Assembly (NCBI RefSeq): GCF_021021415.1
Contig: NZ_JAINWJ010000016.1
Location: 62,001 to 126,000, forward strand
Direction: 5' to 3'
DNA: 64,000 nt
Origin: Martelella mediterranea
GTDB taxonomy: Bacteria > Pseudomonadota > Alphaproteobacteria > Rhizobiales > Rhizobiaceae
A program made the position numbers and the translations under genes. The first letter of the stretch is position 1. Every line of letters starts with the position of its first letter. Shown piece by piece: positions 23,457 to 32,480 of this stretch. The notes beneath the pieces were generated by a model, which was not told the origin of the DNA, made no database searches, and saw nothing but the letters and a program-made list of their open reading frames with translations.

Positions 23457-24674
23457 TTATTCCTTGTCGTCGCCGTTGTTCGGCGTGGGGCGGGTGCTGG
23501 TTGCGTAAGGGTCAAAAGGCTCGTCCCCGCCGGGGCGCGGCGGCTCGTTGAGCTTTTCGAGGGCGCGGTTGGGCGTCAAAAGCCCGTATTTCACCTGTTC
23601 GGTCAGGTTTTTGGTGCGAGCTTCGGCGTCGGTTCGCAGAAGGTCATCAACCACGAATTCAAAATAGTGGTTGTCCTGTTCCTCTTCGGTGAGAAGAACG
23701 GTTTCGTAGGCGTCCTGCCAGCGGTCCAGCCATGTGCGGAGGCAAAGCTGCAGGAAGGACGCGCCCATCTGTTCCGCGTTGCTCCATGTGGCGCGGTTCA
23801 ACTGGAAAAGCAGGTGGGGCGGGACGCCGAAGACGCGCGCAACCTCATCAATCTGGAAAGTGCGATTCTCGAGATACTGCGCATCGGTCGAGGTCATGGC
23901 GGGCTGTTCGAAGTGCCAACCATTATCAAGCATGAACGGCGTATCCGCCGTTTGCTGCCAATTCTTATACCGGCGGAAGATGCTAGCAAGCTGCCCGTCC
24001 CCCGACATGTCGCCCTGCGGTTTCTCGTTCGACAAGATGCCAGCCGGACGCGCGCCGGACTTGAAGAACTGTGCGCCGTGGCGTTCGAGAACAGCAGCAA
24101 GGCCGATTGCCTCTTTGCCGAAGTGGATCGGGGATTTGCCGAGGAATGGTGAAATCTGAAGGATTTCAGTGTAGCCATATTCGCGGATGCCATCGGCTTC
24201 CGAAACGCGATAGAACGGTGCGCCGGTGTATTCATTTCGAAGAACGGTCACCTTTGATGGCTCAAGGCGCTCAAGCGAAAGCGGACGACCGTCTTCAAGT
24301 CGGTCCACACGGGCAAAGCCGCTGCCGTGAATGAGGGCGTCAGCCGTCAGGATTTCGCGAAAGTCACGGGCGCTTGCCCATTCGATCGCACGGCGATGCA
24401 CGATCTTGTAGGCAGGGTGACTCTTGGCTTCCTGTTTGCCCTTATCGCCGTCATCGCGCCAAAGCTTGCACGGCAACGAACCGCACTGTTCTGAAATAAG
24501 ACGCACGGCATGAAACACTGCCGGAACAGAAAGCGCCTTTTCGCCGCTAATGTTTTCGCCGGAATAAGTAGGCCGAATGTCGAACAGCGAAAAAGCTTCG
24601 GGGCTATTCAGCGCGATGCTTTTCCGTTCTTCGTTCGTGTCGGCGCTTTTCCGTGCAATCTTGTCAGCAAGCAT
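23457..24674 (-). CDS. HK97-family phage portal protein
   Basis: The 405-residue product is a standard-length portal of the HK97 family. Visible motifs are SVPAVFHAVRLISEQCGSLP near the N-terminus, the helical stem region (EIGLAAV-like, GLAAVLERHGAQFFKSGARP), and the diagnostic IDEVARVFGVPPHLLFQLNR followed by NAEQMGASFLQLCLRTWL. Twelve copies form the DNA gate of the head. It opens the structural operon, preceded by an AT-rich region with inverted repeats, and is not preceded by terminase genes. Confidence 0.93.
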   Translation of the reverse strand: MLADKIARKSADTNEERKSIALNSPEAFSLFDIRPTYSGENISGEKALSVPAVFHAVRLISEQCGSLPCKLWRDDGDKGKQEAKSHPAYKIVHRRAIEWASARDFREILTADALIHGSGFARVDRLEDGRPLSLERLEPSKVTVLRNEYTGAPFYRVSEADGIREYGYTEILQISPFLGKSPIHFGKEAIGLAAVLERHGAQFFKSGARPAGILSNEKPQGDMSGDGQLASIFRRYKNWQQTADTPFMLDNGWHFEQPAMTSTDAQYLENRTFQIDEVARVFGVPPHLLFQLNRATWSNAEQMGASFLQLCLRTWLDRWQDAYETVLLTEEEQDNHYFEFVVDDLLRTDAEARTKNLTEQVKYGLLTPNRALEKLNEPPRPGGDEPFDPYATSTRPTPNNGDDKE

Positions 24675-24737
24675 CTATCAGCCTCAGTTCAACTTGAGGC
24701 TGATTCTCTCATATCGGCGATTCGTAAGTCAACACTT

Positions 24738-24780
24738 AAATAGGATATTTATCCTATAATGAGGATTATATTCCTATTCC
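24738..24780. promoter_or_regulatory. AT-rich operator cluster upstream of the portal gene
   Basis: TAGGATA and TATCCTA form a 7-bp inverted repeat two bases apart, followed shortly by AGGAT and ATTCCT in the same style. The cluster lies about 70 bp before the portal start in strongly AT-rich DNA. It looks like a promoter with repressor sites for the structural operon. Confidence 0.5.
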
Positions 24781-24792
24781 TTAAAACAGAAA

Positions 24793-24817
24793 AGGGCGGC
24801 AACAAAGTTGCCACCCT
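24793..24817 (-). terminator. Rho-independent terminator after the 29-residue gene
   Basis: An 11-bp stem with one mismatch (AGGGTGGCAAC / GTTGCCGCCCT, minus strand) and a 3-base loop is followed by TTTCTGTTTTAA. It lies 4 bp past the 29-residue ORF stop. Confidence 0.85.
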
Positions 24818-24821
24818 ATCG

Positions 24822-24911
24822 CTAAAACAAGGCGTGAATTATTGCAGCAACGCCGAACAGGCACCCCGCAATGTTCACCTTGATTGTGACGACTATGAAT
24901 AGCTTTTTCAT
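24822..24911 (-). CDS. Tiny membrane peptide, 29 aa
   Basis: The product MKKLFIVVTIKVNIAGCLFG... is almost entirely hydrophobic after a Lys-Lys start, consistent with one transmembrane helix. TGAGGGC lies eight bases before the ATG and a strong terminator follows the stop, so it looks like a separate one-gene transcript between integrase and portal. Small hydrophobic peptides can be toxins, pinholin-like or membrane regulators; no function can be assigned here. Confidence 0.55.
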   Translation of the reverse strand: MKKLFIVVTIKVNIAGCLFGVAAIIHALF

Positions 24912-25202
24912 CGAAAAGCCCTCAGAGCCGCACCGGTGCAGCCCACAAAGGGTTGCTAAACTCCGGGCAAATTAACGGATTAACCGCCGTTCATCACATC
25001 ATCGGTCCGCCTCAGGTGTAAGCTTCCACTTTCAGCGCCTATGTGCCTTCCGAGGTGTTGGCGACCGCTTGGTCGTCGGTCTGAGCGACTGCATGCCAGT
25101 CCCGGCATAGGATAAGACATCACTTCTCAGGTGTTTTGCTTTGGCTTTCAAAGTCCAAAAAGAATGTCCAGCTATCTCTATATACCGATTCGTGTTTTAC
25201 TT
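24912..25202. other. Non-coding 291 bp downstream of integrase with several hairpins
   Basis: No gene is seen. The segment holds short stem-loops: CGACC-GCTT-GGTCG at 25062–25075, ATGCC/GGCAT at 25093–25108, and CCTATG (25038) able to pair with CATAGG (25106). The sequence CTCAGGTGT occurs twice, at about 25012 and 25126. This could be the 3' end of the integrase transcript, a structured RNA, or an origin or packaging site. Confidence 0.4.
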
Positions 25203-26768
25203 CTATATGACGAGGCGAACTTTCTTCATCTGTGCGGCTAGCTCCAACAGCTTCAAGTCGCTGCCGCCGTATCCGTCTGCCGAAGAGCCGGAAGAGCGCC
25301 CGGTGATGTAAAGCGCGGCTTTTTGGCTTACGTCGCTGAAAAGCGCATCTTCGAACAGGTGCCGGAACCCGTGGTTCGGCGGCGGCGCATCCGCTTCACC
25401 CTTCAGCGGCCCGCTGTGCATCCATTCGCGAAGGCGTTGGTCTTGGAAGGTGCCGGGGAAGAGCAAGCCGTCAGGTCGGCTTTGGACGAAAGCAATAAAG
25501 CCCTCATCGACAAGCACTTGATGGACCGGAATCTTCCGGCCTCGCTTCGTCTTTGTCGTGCGTCCCTCACCTACGCGCACGTTGATAAACCAATACCCCT
25601 GTAGTTCGAAGATATCCGCCCGCTCCAACTGCAAAGCCTCGCCGACGCGCATGCCGGTGTAGGCCAGCAACCATGGAACCCAACGGAAATTCGTCCTGTC
25701 TGTCTCCGCGCGGGCCGCGTCCAGCACGGTGCGGGCCTGTTTAAGCGTGTAGGTTCTCGTTGCGCTATCCTTGACTTCGACGTTGGGCAATTCGAGGAAG
25801 TCGAACGGCGTCCCCTTCGGCGTGTCCGGGAACAGCTTACCCCGGTGCTGCTTCTGTCCCCACGTCAGAATTGCCCGGATAGCCGCAAGCTTGTCGCGGA
25901 TGGACTTCCGGGAAATCTTGCCTTCCGCAAGCATGGCGTTGCGCCAAGCCTCGCCTTCCTCAAGGGTCACGGTCGCAGCCCGCTTGCTTCGGCGATGGTG
26001 TTCGAAGTCGTGAATGATGCGCCGGTATTTCTTCAGCGTTGACGCGGACAACTCGTTGCCGCCAAGCCCCATTTTGGTCAGGCGCACTTGTTCGGCAACG
26101 ATCGCCTCAAAGGTCAGTGCGTTGAATTCTGCGGTCGGCGCACTGTCTTCGGCCTCTTCCTCTTCGACCGCCTTTGCCAGTTCCGGGTGTTCAGGCTTGC
26201 CGGTGAAGTCGCCTTCGTCCCGTTCCATCGCGCGGCCAAGGGCTTCAAGTTCGGAGATGCACAAGGCGCGGGCAAGGGTGCGCCATTCAGGTGAACCGAA
26301 GACGACCGTGGTGTTGCCAAGGCGGCGGAAGCGTTCAATCCGCTCGCCAACGAGGGTTTGAAGCGTCTGGTTATCGAGGCGTCCGGCAACGCCTTCACGC
26401 AATAGCTCAACCATGCGGTCATCAATGCTAACTTGCGCATAGGCATCGGTCGCGTTGCGAAGCTCCAAGTCGAAGGCGATGCGCTCGTTGTAGTTCCGAA
26501 GCGCCATTTGATCGGCTGACAGCGGATAGCGCCCCGGCGTGATCGGCGCGCCGCTGGCGATCTGTGCTTTGCGCTCTGCGACGGCAACCCGCCCCTGCAA
26601 TGCAGAAACAGCCGTGGCGAGGCGAGCTATCGCCGTGCGCCGGTCAGGTCCGAGCGGTTCGCGAAGTTCTGATTTGTTTTCGAGGAAAGGTCGAAGAGGC
26701 TTCGGGATCACGATCCGGGCGAAATAGCGCCCGTCGCGATTGAGAAGATAGCGGTGCTTTGAAGACAT
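25203..26768 (-). CDS. int: Tyrosine recombinase / phage integrase
   Basis: The 521-residue product should integrate and excise the element at tRNA-Pro. Its C-terminal catalytic domain shows Arg374 in YTGMRVGEALQL, His466-x-x-Arg469 in NHGFRH, and the nucleophile Tyr500 (SSADGYGG). The second His of the usual LGH box reads TGR here, a tolerated variation. The N-terminal 200 residues form an arm- and core-binding region typical of rhizobial integrases. The ATG at 26768 is used; its GGAAG ribosome site lies in a stem-loop. It is co-directional with tRNA-Pro, 92 bp upstream. Confidence 0.93.
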   Translation of the reverse strand: MSSKHRYLLNRDGRYFARIVIPKPLRPFLENKSELREPLGPDRRTAIARLATAVSALQGRVAVAERKAQIASGAPITPGRYPLSADQMALRNYNERIAFDLELRNATDAYAQVSIDDRMVELLREGVAGRLDNQTLQTLVGERIERFRRLGNTTVVFGSPEWRTLARALCISELEALGRAMERDEGDFTGKPEHPELAKAVEEEEAEDSAPTAEFNALTFEAIVAEQVRLTKMGLGGNELSASTLKKYRRIIHDFEHHRRSKRAATVTLEEGEAWRNAMLAEGKISRKSIRDKLAAIRAILTWGQKQHRGKLFPDTPKGTPFDFLELPNVEVKDSATRTYTLKQARTVLDAARAETDRTNFRWVPWLLAYTGMRVGEALQLERADIFELQGYWFINVRVGEGRTTKTKRGRKIPVHQVLVDEGFIAFVQSRPDGLLFPGTFQDQRLREWMHSGPLKGEADAPPPNHGFRHLFEDALFSDVSQKAALYITGRSSGSSADGYGGSDLKLLELAAQMKKVRLVI

Positions 26769-26770
26769 TC

Positions 26771-26811
26771 CCAACTTCCATTTTGTTACGTGTTTTGTAA
26801 CAGAAAGTTGG
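26771..26811 (-). promoter_or_regulatory. Stem-loop covering the integrase ribosome-binding site
   Basis: Nested inverted repeats CCAACTT/AAGTTGG (26771–26777, 26805–26811) and TGTTAC/GTAACA (26784–26802) lie directly before the integrase ATG. In the mRNA the purine-rich GGAAG is in the 3' strand of the outer stem, so folding would block translation. The inner palindrome could instead be an operator. Confidence 0.5.
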
Positions 26812-26860
26812 CCGTAACCCCAATGAAATCAGTATCTCTAGCGATTTCAGGGCGTTTTAA

Positions 26861-26937
<77 letters not shown>

Positions 26938-26999
26938 CCGATGCGGGTCGGATACACGGTTCGCGGGCCGATCGCAATACTTAAAGCGGCAAGCGGGCG

Positions 27000-27470
27000 T
27001 TATTGCTTGAGCGCGGGGCCGGTGACGGTGTCGCCGGGCTTCAGCCCGTAGGCCTGCGCCTGACCGCCCGCCAACTCGAGCACGTACTTCACCGGCTCGC
27101 GCGAGGCGATCACGCGCTTGGAACCGGGCTCGGCCTCCTCGTAGAAGCCTGCCACCGTGCCGTCCGTGCGGATGAAGACCATGTCGAGCGGGATCAGCGT
27201 GTTCGCCATCCACATCGACGCGGTGCGGGGCTGGCCGAGGTCGAAGATCATCCCGTGATCGGGGGCAAGCTCGGTGCGGTACATCAGGCCGCGCTGGCGC
27301 TGCTGTTCGGTCTCGGCGAGCTCGACGACGATCTCGTGGTCGCCTGTTTCGGTATGCAGCGTCAACCGCGAGGTTTCAAAGGTGATCTCGGTCTGGGCCA
27401 CGGCAAGCCCGCCAAACAGCAGCAGGAAGGCGGCCGCCAGCATTTTCCAATTGCCGAATGTGCGTTTCAT
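27000..27470 (-). CDS. DUF192 family exported protein
   Basis: The 156-residue product has a signal peptide (about residues 1–26, MKRTFGNWKMLAAAFLLLFG...) and a DUF192 domain: FETSRLTLHTETGDHEIVVEL, ERQRGLMYRTEL-type segment (here QRQRGLMYRTELAPDHGMIF), MWMANTLIPLDMVFI and GSKRVIASREPVKYVLEL. DUF192 function is not established; the fold is small and beta-rich. The ATG at 27470 with GAGG six bases upstream is preferred to the longer frame. It lies directly upstream of tRNA-Pro on the same strand. Confidence 0.88.
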   Translation of the reverse strand: MKRTFGNWKMLAAAFLLLFGGLAVAQTEITFETSRLTLHTETGDHEIVVELAETEQQRQRGLMYRTELAPDHGMIFDLGQPRTASMWMANTLIPLDMVFIRTDGTVAGFYEEAEPGSKRVIASREPVKYVLELAGGQAQAYGLKPGDTVTGPALKQ

Positions 27471-27544
27471 GGGGGTCCTCACCTCGAAGCCTGACGGTCT
27501 CGCCGCCGTGGCCGACCTTATGCGGCGTCGGCGCAAAACTCAAC

Positions 27545-28399
27545 GTGAATGCGCCGCGCTGAGGATGCGAATGTTTCGCAATTGTGCCTGCGCTTCGGGA
27601 TATCTCGCCAGACCGGCTATGTCTGGCTGAGGCCTGTCAGGTCTGGTGAGGCGGCGCAGGATCGCTCGCGGCGTGCGCACAGCAGTCCTCGACGCACCGA
27701 TCGGACGGTTGAGCAGGCTGTGCTCAAGGTGCGCGATGTGCATCCGGACCTGGGGCGCCCGCAAGATTGCGCGCCGGCTGGAACGCATCTTTCGTCACCA
27801 TGGGCTGCCAATGGCGATCTATACAGACAATGCCAACCCTTGGGGAATGGGCGTTCCCCAAGGCTGGATACGCTTGCGCGTCTGGCTCCTCAAGCTGGGG
27901 GGCCAGCTCATTCACGCCCGCCCCTACCATCCGCAGGGACGCGGCAAGAACGAACGCTTCCACCGCAGTCTCAAGGCTGAGGTTCTCGCTTTTGCACAGA
28001 TGTCGAACTTCAAACAGGCCCAAAGGACGTTCGATCGCTGGCGCGACCTCTACAACCATCATCGGCCTTATCAGGGCATCGCCATGGCCGTGCCCGCCAG
28101 CCGTTACCGCCCATCGTCGCGCAGCTTTCCCGCCACTGCTCCAGAGCCTGTTTACGATCCGGGCAAGATCGTCAGGCGCGTCAGCAGCACAAAGGCCTAT
28201 GTCGCATTCAACGGCAAGGCATGGCGTATGCCGAAGGCCTTTCAGGGTGAGGCACTCGCCATCAGACCCTTGGAGACCGACGGCCAATACCGCATGTTCT
28301 TCGCAGCAAACCAGATCGCCTTCATCAACCTCAGAAATGGCAACTGACTGTCAGCCATGTCTCCGAACATCTGCCAGGCGTATCTCCGGGCTTTACAAC
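27545..28399 (+). pseudogene. IS481-family transposase remnant
   Basis: Two frames together read as a broken IS481 transposase. From 27549 the HTH start (SQLCLRFGISRQTGYVWL ... RTDRTVEQAVLKVRDVHPDL) lacks its first 20–30 residues. A +1 shift near 27750 leads into the second frame (WGARKIARRLE), which jumps directly into FRHHGLPMAIYTDNANPWG, so about 110 residues with the first catalytic Asp are deleted. The end is intact (ARPYHPQGRGKNERFHR, RRVSSTKAYVAFNGK) up to 28347. A terminal-repeat-like end (CGGGCTTTACAACA) is near 28399. It cannot encode an active transposase. Confidence 0.9.
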
Positions 28400-28577
28400 A
28401 GGACCGAGGATGACGCGGAGAAGGAGGGAGGGCGTCGTCGCAACGCACCCCGTTGCACGGGCGACGTTCGCTAACACACCTACCACAGCCGCACCTCCGG
28501 TCAGGAAACTCGAAGGAACCAACCGCTGCAGAACAGACGTCGGAGTCTACGGACATTTATGCCGTAAAACCAGATTC

Positions 28578-30251
28578 TTAACTGGACTTGTTCACAAACA
28601 CCGTCACCACCGGCTTCTTGCCCCAGCACTCGTTGGCGGCGGCGCGGACGGAGCGGCGGATGGCTTCCTTGACCATGCCGAGGTCCTTGCGGCGCGAGCG
28701 CGGAATGCTTTCGACAGCGCCGAGCACGGCGTCGAACAGCACGTCTTCCATCTTCTCGTCATCATCGTCGAAACCCGGAAGGCCGATCGGCACGACATCG
28801 GGATCGCCTGAAAACTCGAATTTCGAATTCAGCACGACATTGACGGAGACGTGGCCGACGAAGGAGAGCTTGCGGCGATCGCCGATACCCATTTCGTCGA
28901 AATTGCCGATCAGCTTGCCGTCCTTGAACACGCGGCCCGCTTCGACTTGGCCGATCACCTCGGCGGGACCCGGCGCAAGGCGCAGCATGTCGCCGTTTCG
29001 CACACGCGGAACCTGGGGGATGCCGCTCTGCTCGGCCAGTTCCTTCTGCGCGGTCAGGTGCTGGGCCTCGCCGTGGACGGGCACGAGGATCTCGGGCCGG
29101 ATCCATTCATACATCTGCTTCAGTTCGTTGCGGCGCGGATGGCCGGACACATGCACCAGCGCCTCGCCATCAGTCAGAATATGGACGCCCTGCTCGACAA
29201 GACCGTTCTTGATCTCCTGGATCGCCTTCTCGTTGCCGGGAATGGCGCGCGAGGAAAACACCACGAGATCGCCGGCGGCAAGCGCCACATTGCGCATCTC
29301 GTCGCGCGAAAGCTTGGCAAGGGCCGCGCGCGGTTCGCCCTGCGAACCGGTCAGGATCGCGACTACCTTGTCGCGCGGGATATAACCGAACTCGTCCTCG
29401 TCCACGAAGGGCTTCACGCCCTCCATCAGCCCGAGATCGCGGGCGACGGCGACCGCGCGCTTCAGCGAGGAGCCGAGCAGCAACACCTGGCGGCCGGCCT
29501 CGTCCGCGGCCTTCGCGATCGAGCGGATGCGGCCGATATTGGAGGAGAAGGTGGTCAGCGCCACCCGGCCTTCCGCATTCTCGATGACCTTGCGCAGGCT
29601 TGCCGAAACCTCTTCCTCGGAGGGCGATACGCCATCGCGCATGGCATTGGTCGAATCGCACATCAGCGCCAGCACGCCCTCGTCGCCGATGGCGCGGAAA
29701 CGGGCCTCGTCGGTCTTGGGGCCAAGCGTCGGCGCGTGGTCGATCTTCCAGTCGCCGGTGTGGACGATATTGCCGAGCGGCGTGCGGATCGCCAGTGCCA
29801 TCGGCTCGGGGATGGAGTGGTTGACGGGCACGCCCTCGATCGTGAACGGGCCGACATTGATCGTGTCGCCGCCCTTGAAGATCGTCACCGGGATTTCGCG
29901 CATCCAGCTGTCATATTCGCGCTTGGCCTCCAGCAGGCCGGCGGTAAACGGCGAGGCATAGACCGGCACGTTGAGGCCCGGCCACAGCGTCGCGATCGCG
30001 CCGAAATGGTCCTCATGCGCATGGGTGATGATCATCGCCTTCAGATTGTCGCGCTGCTCGCGCACGAATTCGATATCGGGCAGAACCAGGTCGACACCGG
30101 GCAGATCCGGGCCGGGAAAGGTGACCCCGCAATCCACCATGATCCACTCGCGCTTTTTCGCCGGTCCGTAACCGTAAAGCGCCAGGTTCATGCCGATTTC
30201 GCCAAGGCCTCCCAAGGGAAGGAAGACCAGTTCAGCATTATTGTCCGCCAT
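28578..30251 (-). CDS. rnj: Ribonuclease J
   Basis: The 557-residue product combines a metallo-beta-lactamase fold with a beta-CASP domain and acts as an endo- and 5'-3' exoribonuclease in mRNA turnover and rRNA maturation. The zinc site THAHEDHFGA has His77, His79, Asp81 and His82; later motifs include HTGDWKIDH, MCDSTNAM, LTGSQGEPRAAL and HVSGHPRRNEL. The ATG at 30251 follows an upstream TTG and has GGAT before it. It lies 15 bp after birA in the nuo–birA–rnj string. The methylmalonyl epimerase gene that often follows rnj in rhizobia is absent; the IS remnant is there. Confidence 0.95.
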   Translation of the reverse strand: MADNNAELVFLPLGGLGEIGMNLALYGYGPAKKREWIMVDCGVTFPGPDLPGVDLVLPDIEFVREQRDNLKAMIITHAHEDHFGAIATLWPGLNVPVYASPFTAGLLEAKREYDSWMREIPVTIFKGGDTINVGPFTIEGVPVNHSIPEPMALAIRTPLGNIVHTGDWKIDHAPTLGPKTDEARFRAIGDEGVLALMCDSTNAMRDGVSPSEEEVSASLRKVIENAEGRVALTTFSSNIGRIRSIAKAADEAGRQVLLLGSSLKRAVAVARDLGLMEGVKPFVDEDEFGYIPRDKVVAILTGSQGEPRAALAKLSRDEMRNVALAAGDLVVFSSRAIPGNEKAIQEIKNGLVEQGVHILTDGEALVHVSGHPRRNELKQMYEWIRPEILVPVHGEAQHLTAQKELAEQSGIPQVPRVRNGDMLRLAPGPAEVIGQVEAGRVFKDGKLIGNFDEMGIGDRRKLSFVGHVSVNVVLNSKFEFSGDPDVVPIGLPGFDDDDEKMEDVLFDAVLGAVESIPRSRRKDLGMVKEAIRRSVRAAANECWGKKPVVTVFVNKSS

Positions 30252-30266
30252 CAAGCGTTATCCAAT

Positions 30267-31022
30267 TCAATTGTCGAAGAACACGTCGCCCGCGGCAAAG
30301 CTGCGCAGGCCGTCCTTCGTTTCCAGTTTCAGCATGCCGGCATCATCGATACCGACGAAAATCCCCGGGACCTGCTCATGGGCAAGGTTCACGGTAATAC
30401 GTTCATTGATGCCGCAGGCCGCGCTGCGCCAGCGCGCCACCGTTTCGGCAAGGCCCCTGCCCCGATCCCAGATCTGAAGTTCCTGCGCCATGGTTTCGAA
30501 CAGATGCGCAAACAGCGTGACGGGATCGGCGCCGGCGACATAATCGGAAACCCGGGCAACCGGGTAAGGCACGTCATCCGGCCCGGTCGTCACATTGACG
30601 CCCATGCCGATCACGACGGCCAGCCTGCCATCGGCAAGGCGCTCGGCTTCAAGCAGGATACCACAGACCTTGCGGCGGTCGATCAGGATATCGTTCGGCC
30701 ATTTGATCGCGATTTCGTTGTCGTGACCGGCCATGACCCGCGAGATCGCGCCGTGAACGCCAAGCGCCGCCACCAGCGGCAGTGATGCCGTCATCGCCTG
30801 GGGCGCGGGGTCGACAAGCAGAAGCGAGGCATAGAGATTGCCCCGCTCCGAAACCCAGTTGCGTCCGCGCCGCCCCCGGCCGGTTTCCTGCCGTTCAGCC
30901 GTCAGCCACAACAGGCCGGGATCGCCGGCGCGCGCCCGATCCATCGCCTCGCTATTGGTGGAGCCGACGGTATCGAGCGCTTCATGACGGTAGGCGTCTA
31001 CGGCAAAATCTGTTGCCGCCAT
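30267..31022 (-). CDS. birA: Biotin–[acetyl-CoA-carboxylase] ligase
   Basis: This 251-residue enzyme attaches biotin to acetyl-CoA carboxylase via biotinyl-AMP. The signature GRGRRGRNWVSERGNLYASL loop, IKWPNDILID and GILLEAE motifs are present. It has no N-terminal winged helix, so unlike E. coli BirA it should not be a repressor. The ATG at 31022 starts one base past the nuoN stop, showing tight coupling to the complex I operon, as in many Rhizobiales. Confidence 0.93.
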   Translation of the reverse strand: MAATDFAVDAYRHEALDTVGSTNSEAMDRARAGDPGLLWLTAERQETGRGRRGRNWVSERGNLYASLLLVDPAPQAMTASLPLVAALGVHGAISRVMAGHDNEIAIKWPNDILIDRRKVCGILLEAERLADGRLAVVIGMGVNVTTGPDDVPYPVARVSDYVAGADPVTLFAHLFETMAQELQIWDRGRGLAETVARWRSAACGINERITVNLAHEQVPGIFVGIDDAGMLKLETKDGLRSFAAGDVFFDN

Positions 31023-31023
31023 C

Positions 31024-32463
31024 CTAGAAGAGAGCCGCCGCAGCAGCCTCCGCGGCATCGTTCAGCGCACCGCCGAACAGAAGATAACCGATCGCGAACA
31101 AACCACTGATGCCGAAGACGAAGCGAAGCTCGCCGGCGACGCGGGAGAATTCGACGGTCGGCTCATCGAACCACATCACCTTGATCACGCGCAGATAGTA
31201 GAAGCAGGCGACCACGGAGGAGACGATGCCGATGATGGCCAGCGTATAGAGCTTGGCATCGATGGCGGCCAGGAACACGAAATACTTGCCGAAGAACCCG
31301 GCAAGCGGCGGGACGCCGGCAAGCGAGAACATCAGAGCCGTGAGCACGACGGCCATCACCGGCTTGGTGGTCGAAAGGCCGGCGAGATCGTCGATATTCT
31401 CGACATTGCCGCCTTCCTTCAGCCGCATCGCCATGATGATGGCGAAAACGCCGAGCGTGGTGAACAGGTAGATCGCCATATAGAGCGCGACGCCCTTGAC
31501 GCCCGCCTCGCTGTCGGCGGCGAGGCCGACCAGCGCATAGCCCATATGGGTGATCGAGGAATAGGCCATCAGCCGCTTGATGTTGCGCTGGCCTATCGCG
31601 GCGAAAGCGCCGAGCACCATCGAGGCGATCGCGATGAACACCACGACCTGGCGCCACTCATCGGCGGCCGGACCGAAGGCTTCGGTCAGAAGCCGGACGA
31701 TGATCGCCATCGCCGCAACCTTCGGCGCGGAGGCGAAGAAGGCGGTGACCGGCGTCGGCGCGCCTTCATAGACGTCCGGCGTCCACATGTGGAACGGCAC
31801 CGCCGAAATCTTGAAGGTGATGCCGGCGAGCACGAACACCATGCCGAAGATGAAGCCGAGACCGGTTTCGCCGGCCGAGATCGCGGCGGCAACCGGGCCG
31901 AAACCAATATTGCCGGTAAAGCCGTAGACCAGCGAGATGCCATAAAGCAGCATGCCGGAGGACAGCGAGCCGAGCACGAAATACTTCAGACCCGCCTCGG
32001 TGGAACGCAGGCTGTCGCGGTTGATGGCGGCGATCACATAGAGCGGCAGCGACATCAGTTCGAGGCCCATATAGAAGGCGAGCATGTCATTGGCCGAAAC
32101 CATCAGCAGCATGCCGGTGGTCGACAGCAGCATCAGCACCGGAAACTCGAAACGGTCGAGATATTCTGGTTCCTCATGACCGACCGACAGGATCATCGAC
32201 AGCGCCGCGCCGATCAACGCCAGGGCCTGCATGAACAGCGTGAAGTCGTTGAACACCAGCGAGCCGCCGAAGGCCGTGCCCTCGCCCGCCCAGAACAGCG
32301 CGCCGAAGGCCGCGATCAGCAGGAACACGGCAAGGCCCACGATCGTCTGGCCGCTCTTGCGGCCGGCGAATGCGCCGATCATCAGCAGGACCATCGCGCC
32401 GACCGAGAGGATCAGCTCCGGCATGATCAGCTTCAGACTTGAAAGTAGGAGTTCCGATGTCAT
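31024..32463 (-). CDS. nuoN: NADH-quinone oxidoreductase subunit N
   Basis: NuoN is one of three antiporter-like proton-pumping subunits in the membrane arm of complex I. The 479-residue product has about 14 hydrophobic helices and conserved segments [52 protein letters not shown] and [14 protein letters not shown]. The ATG at 32463 is used, with AGGA upstream, rather than the in-frame TTG at 32469. It is the last nuo gene, 17 bp after nuoM and 1 bp before birA. Confidence 0.95.
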   Translation of the reverse strand: MTSELLLSSLKLIMPELILSVGAMVLLMIGAFAGRKSGQTIVGLAVFLLIAAFGALFWAGEGTAFGGSLVFNDFTLFMQALALIGAALSMILSVGHEEPEYLDRFEFPVLMLLSTTGMLLMVSANDMLAFYMGLELMSLPLYVIAAINRDSLRSTEAGLKYFVLGSLSSGMLLYGISLVYGFTGNIGFGPVAAAISAGETGLGFIFGMVFVLAGITFKISAVPFHMWTPDVYEGAPTPVTAFFASAPKVAAMAIIVRLLTEAFGPAADEWRQVVVFIAIASMVLGAFAAIGQRNIKRLMAYSSITHMGYALVGLAADSEAGVKGVALYMAIYLFTTLGVFAIIMAMRLKEGGNVENIDDLAGLSTTKPVMAVVLTALMFSLAGVPPLAGFFGKYFVFLAAIDAKLYTLAIIGIVSSVVACFYYLRVIKVMWFDEPTVEFSRVAGELRFVFGISGLFAIGYLLFGGALNDAAEAAAAALF

Positions 32464-32480
32464 GTCCAAAAGATCCTGTC

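Noticed and set aside
28851-30785. 644-residue plus-strand frame across rnj and birA
   Set aside because: It spans two real genes on the other strand and is Asp/His/Arg-rich without any fold; typical antisense frame.
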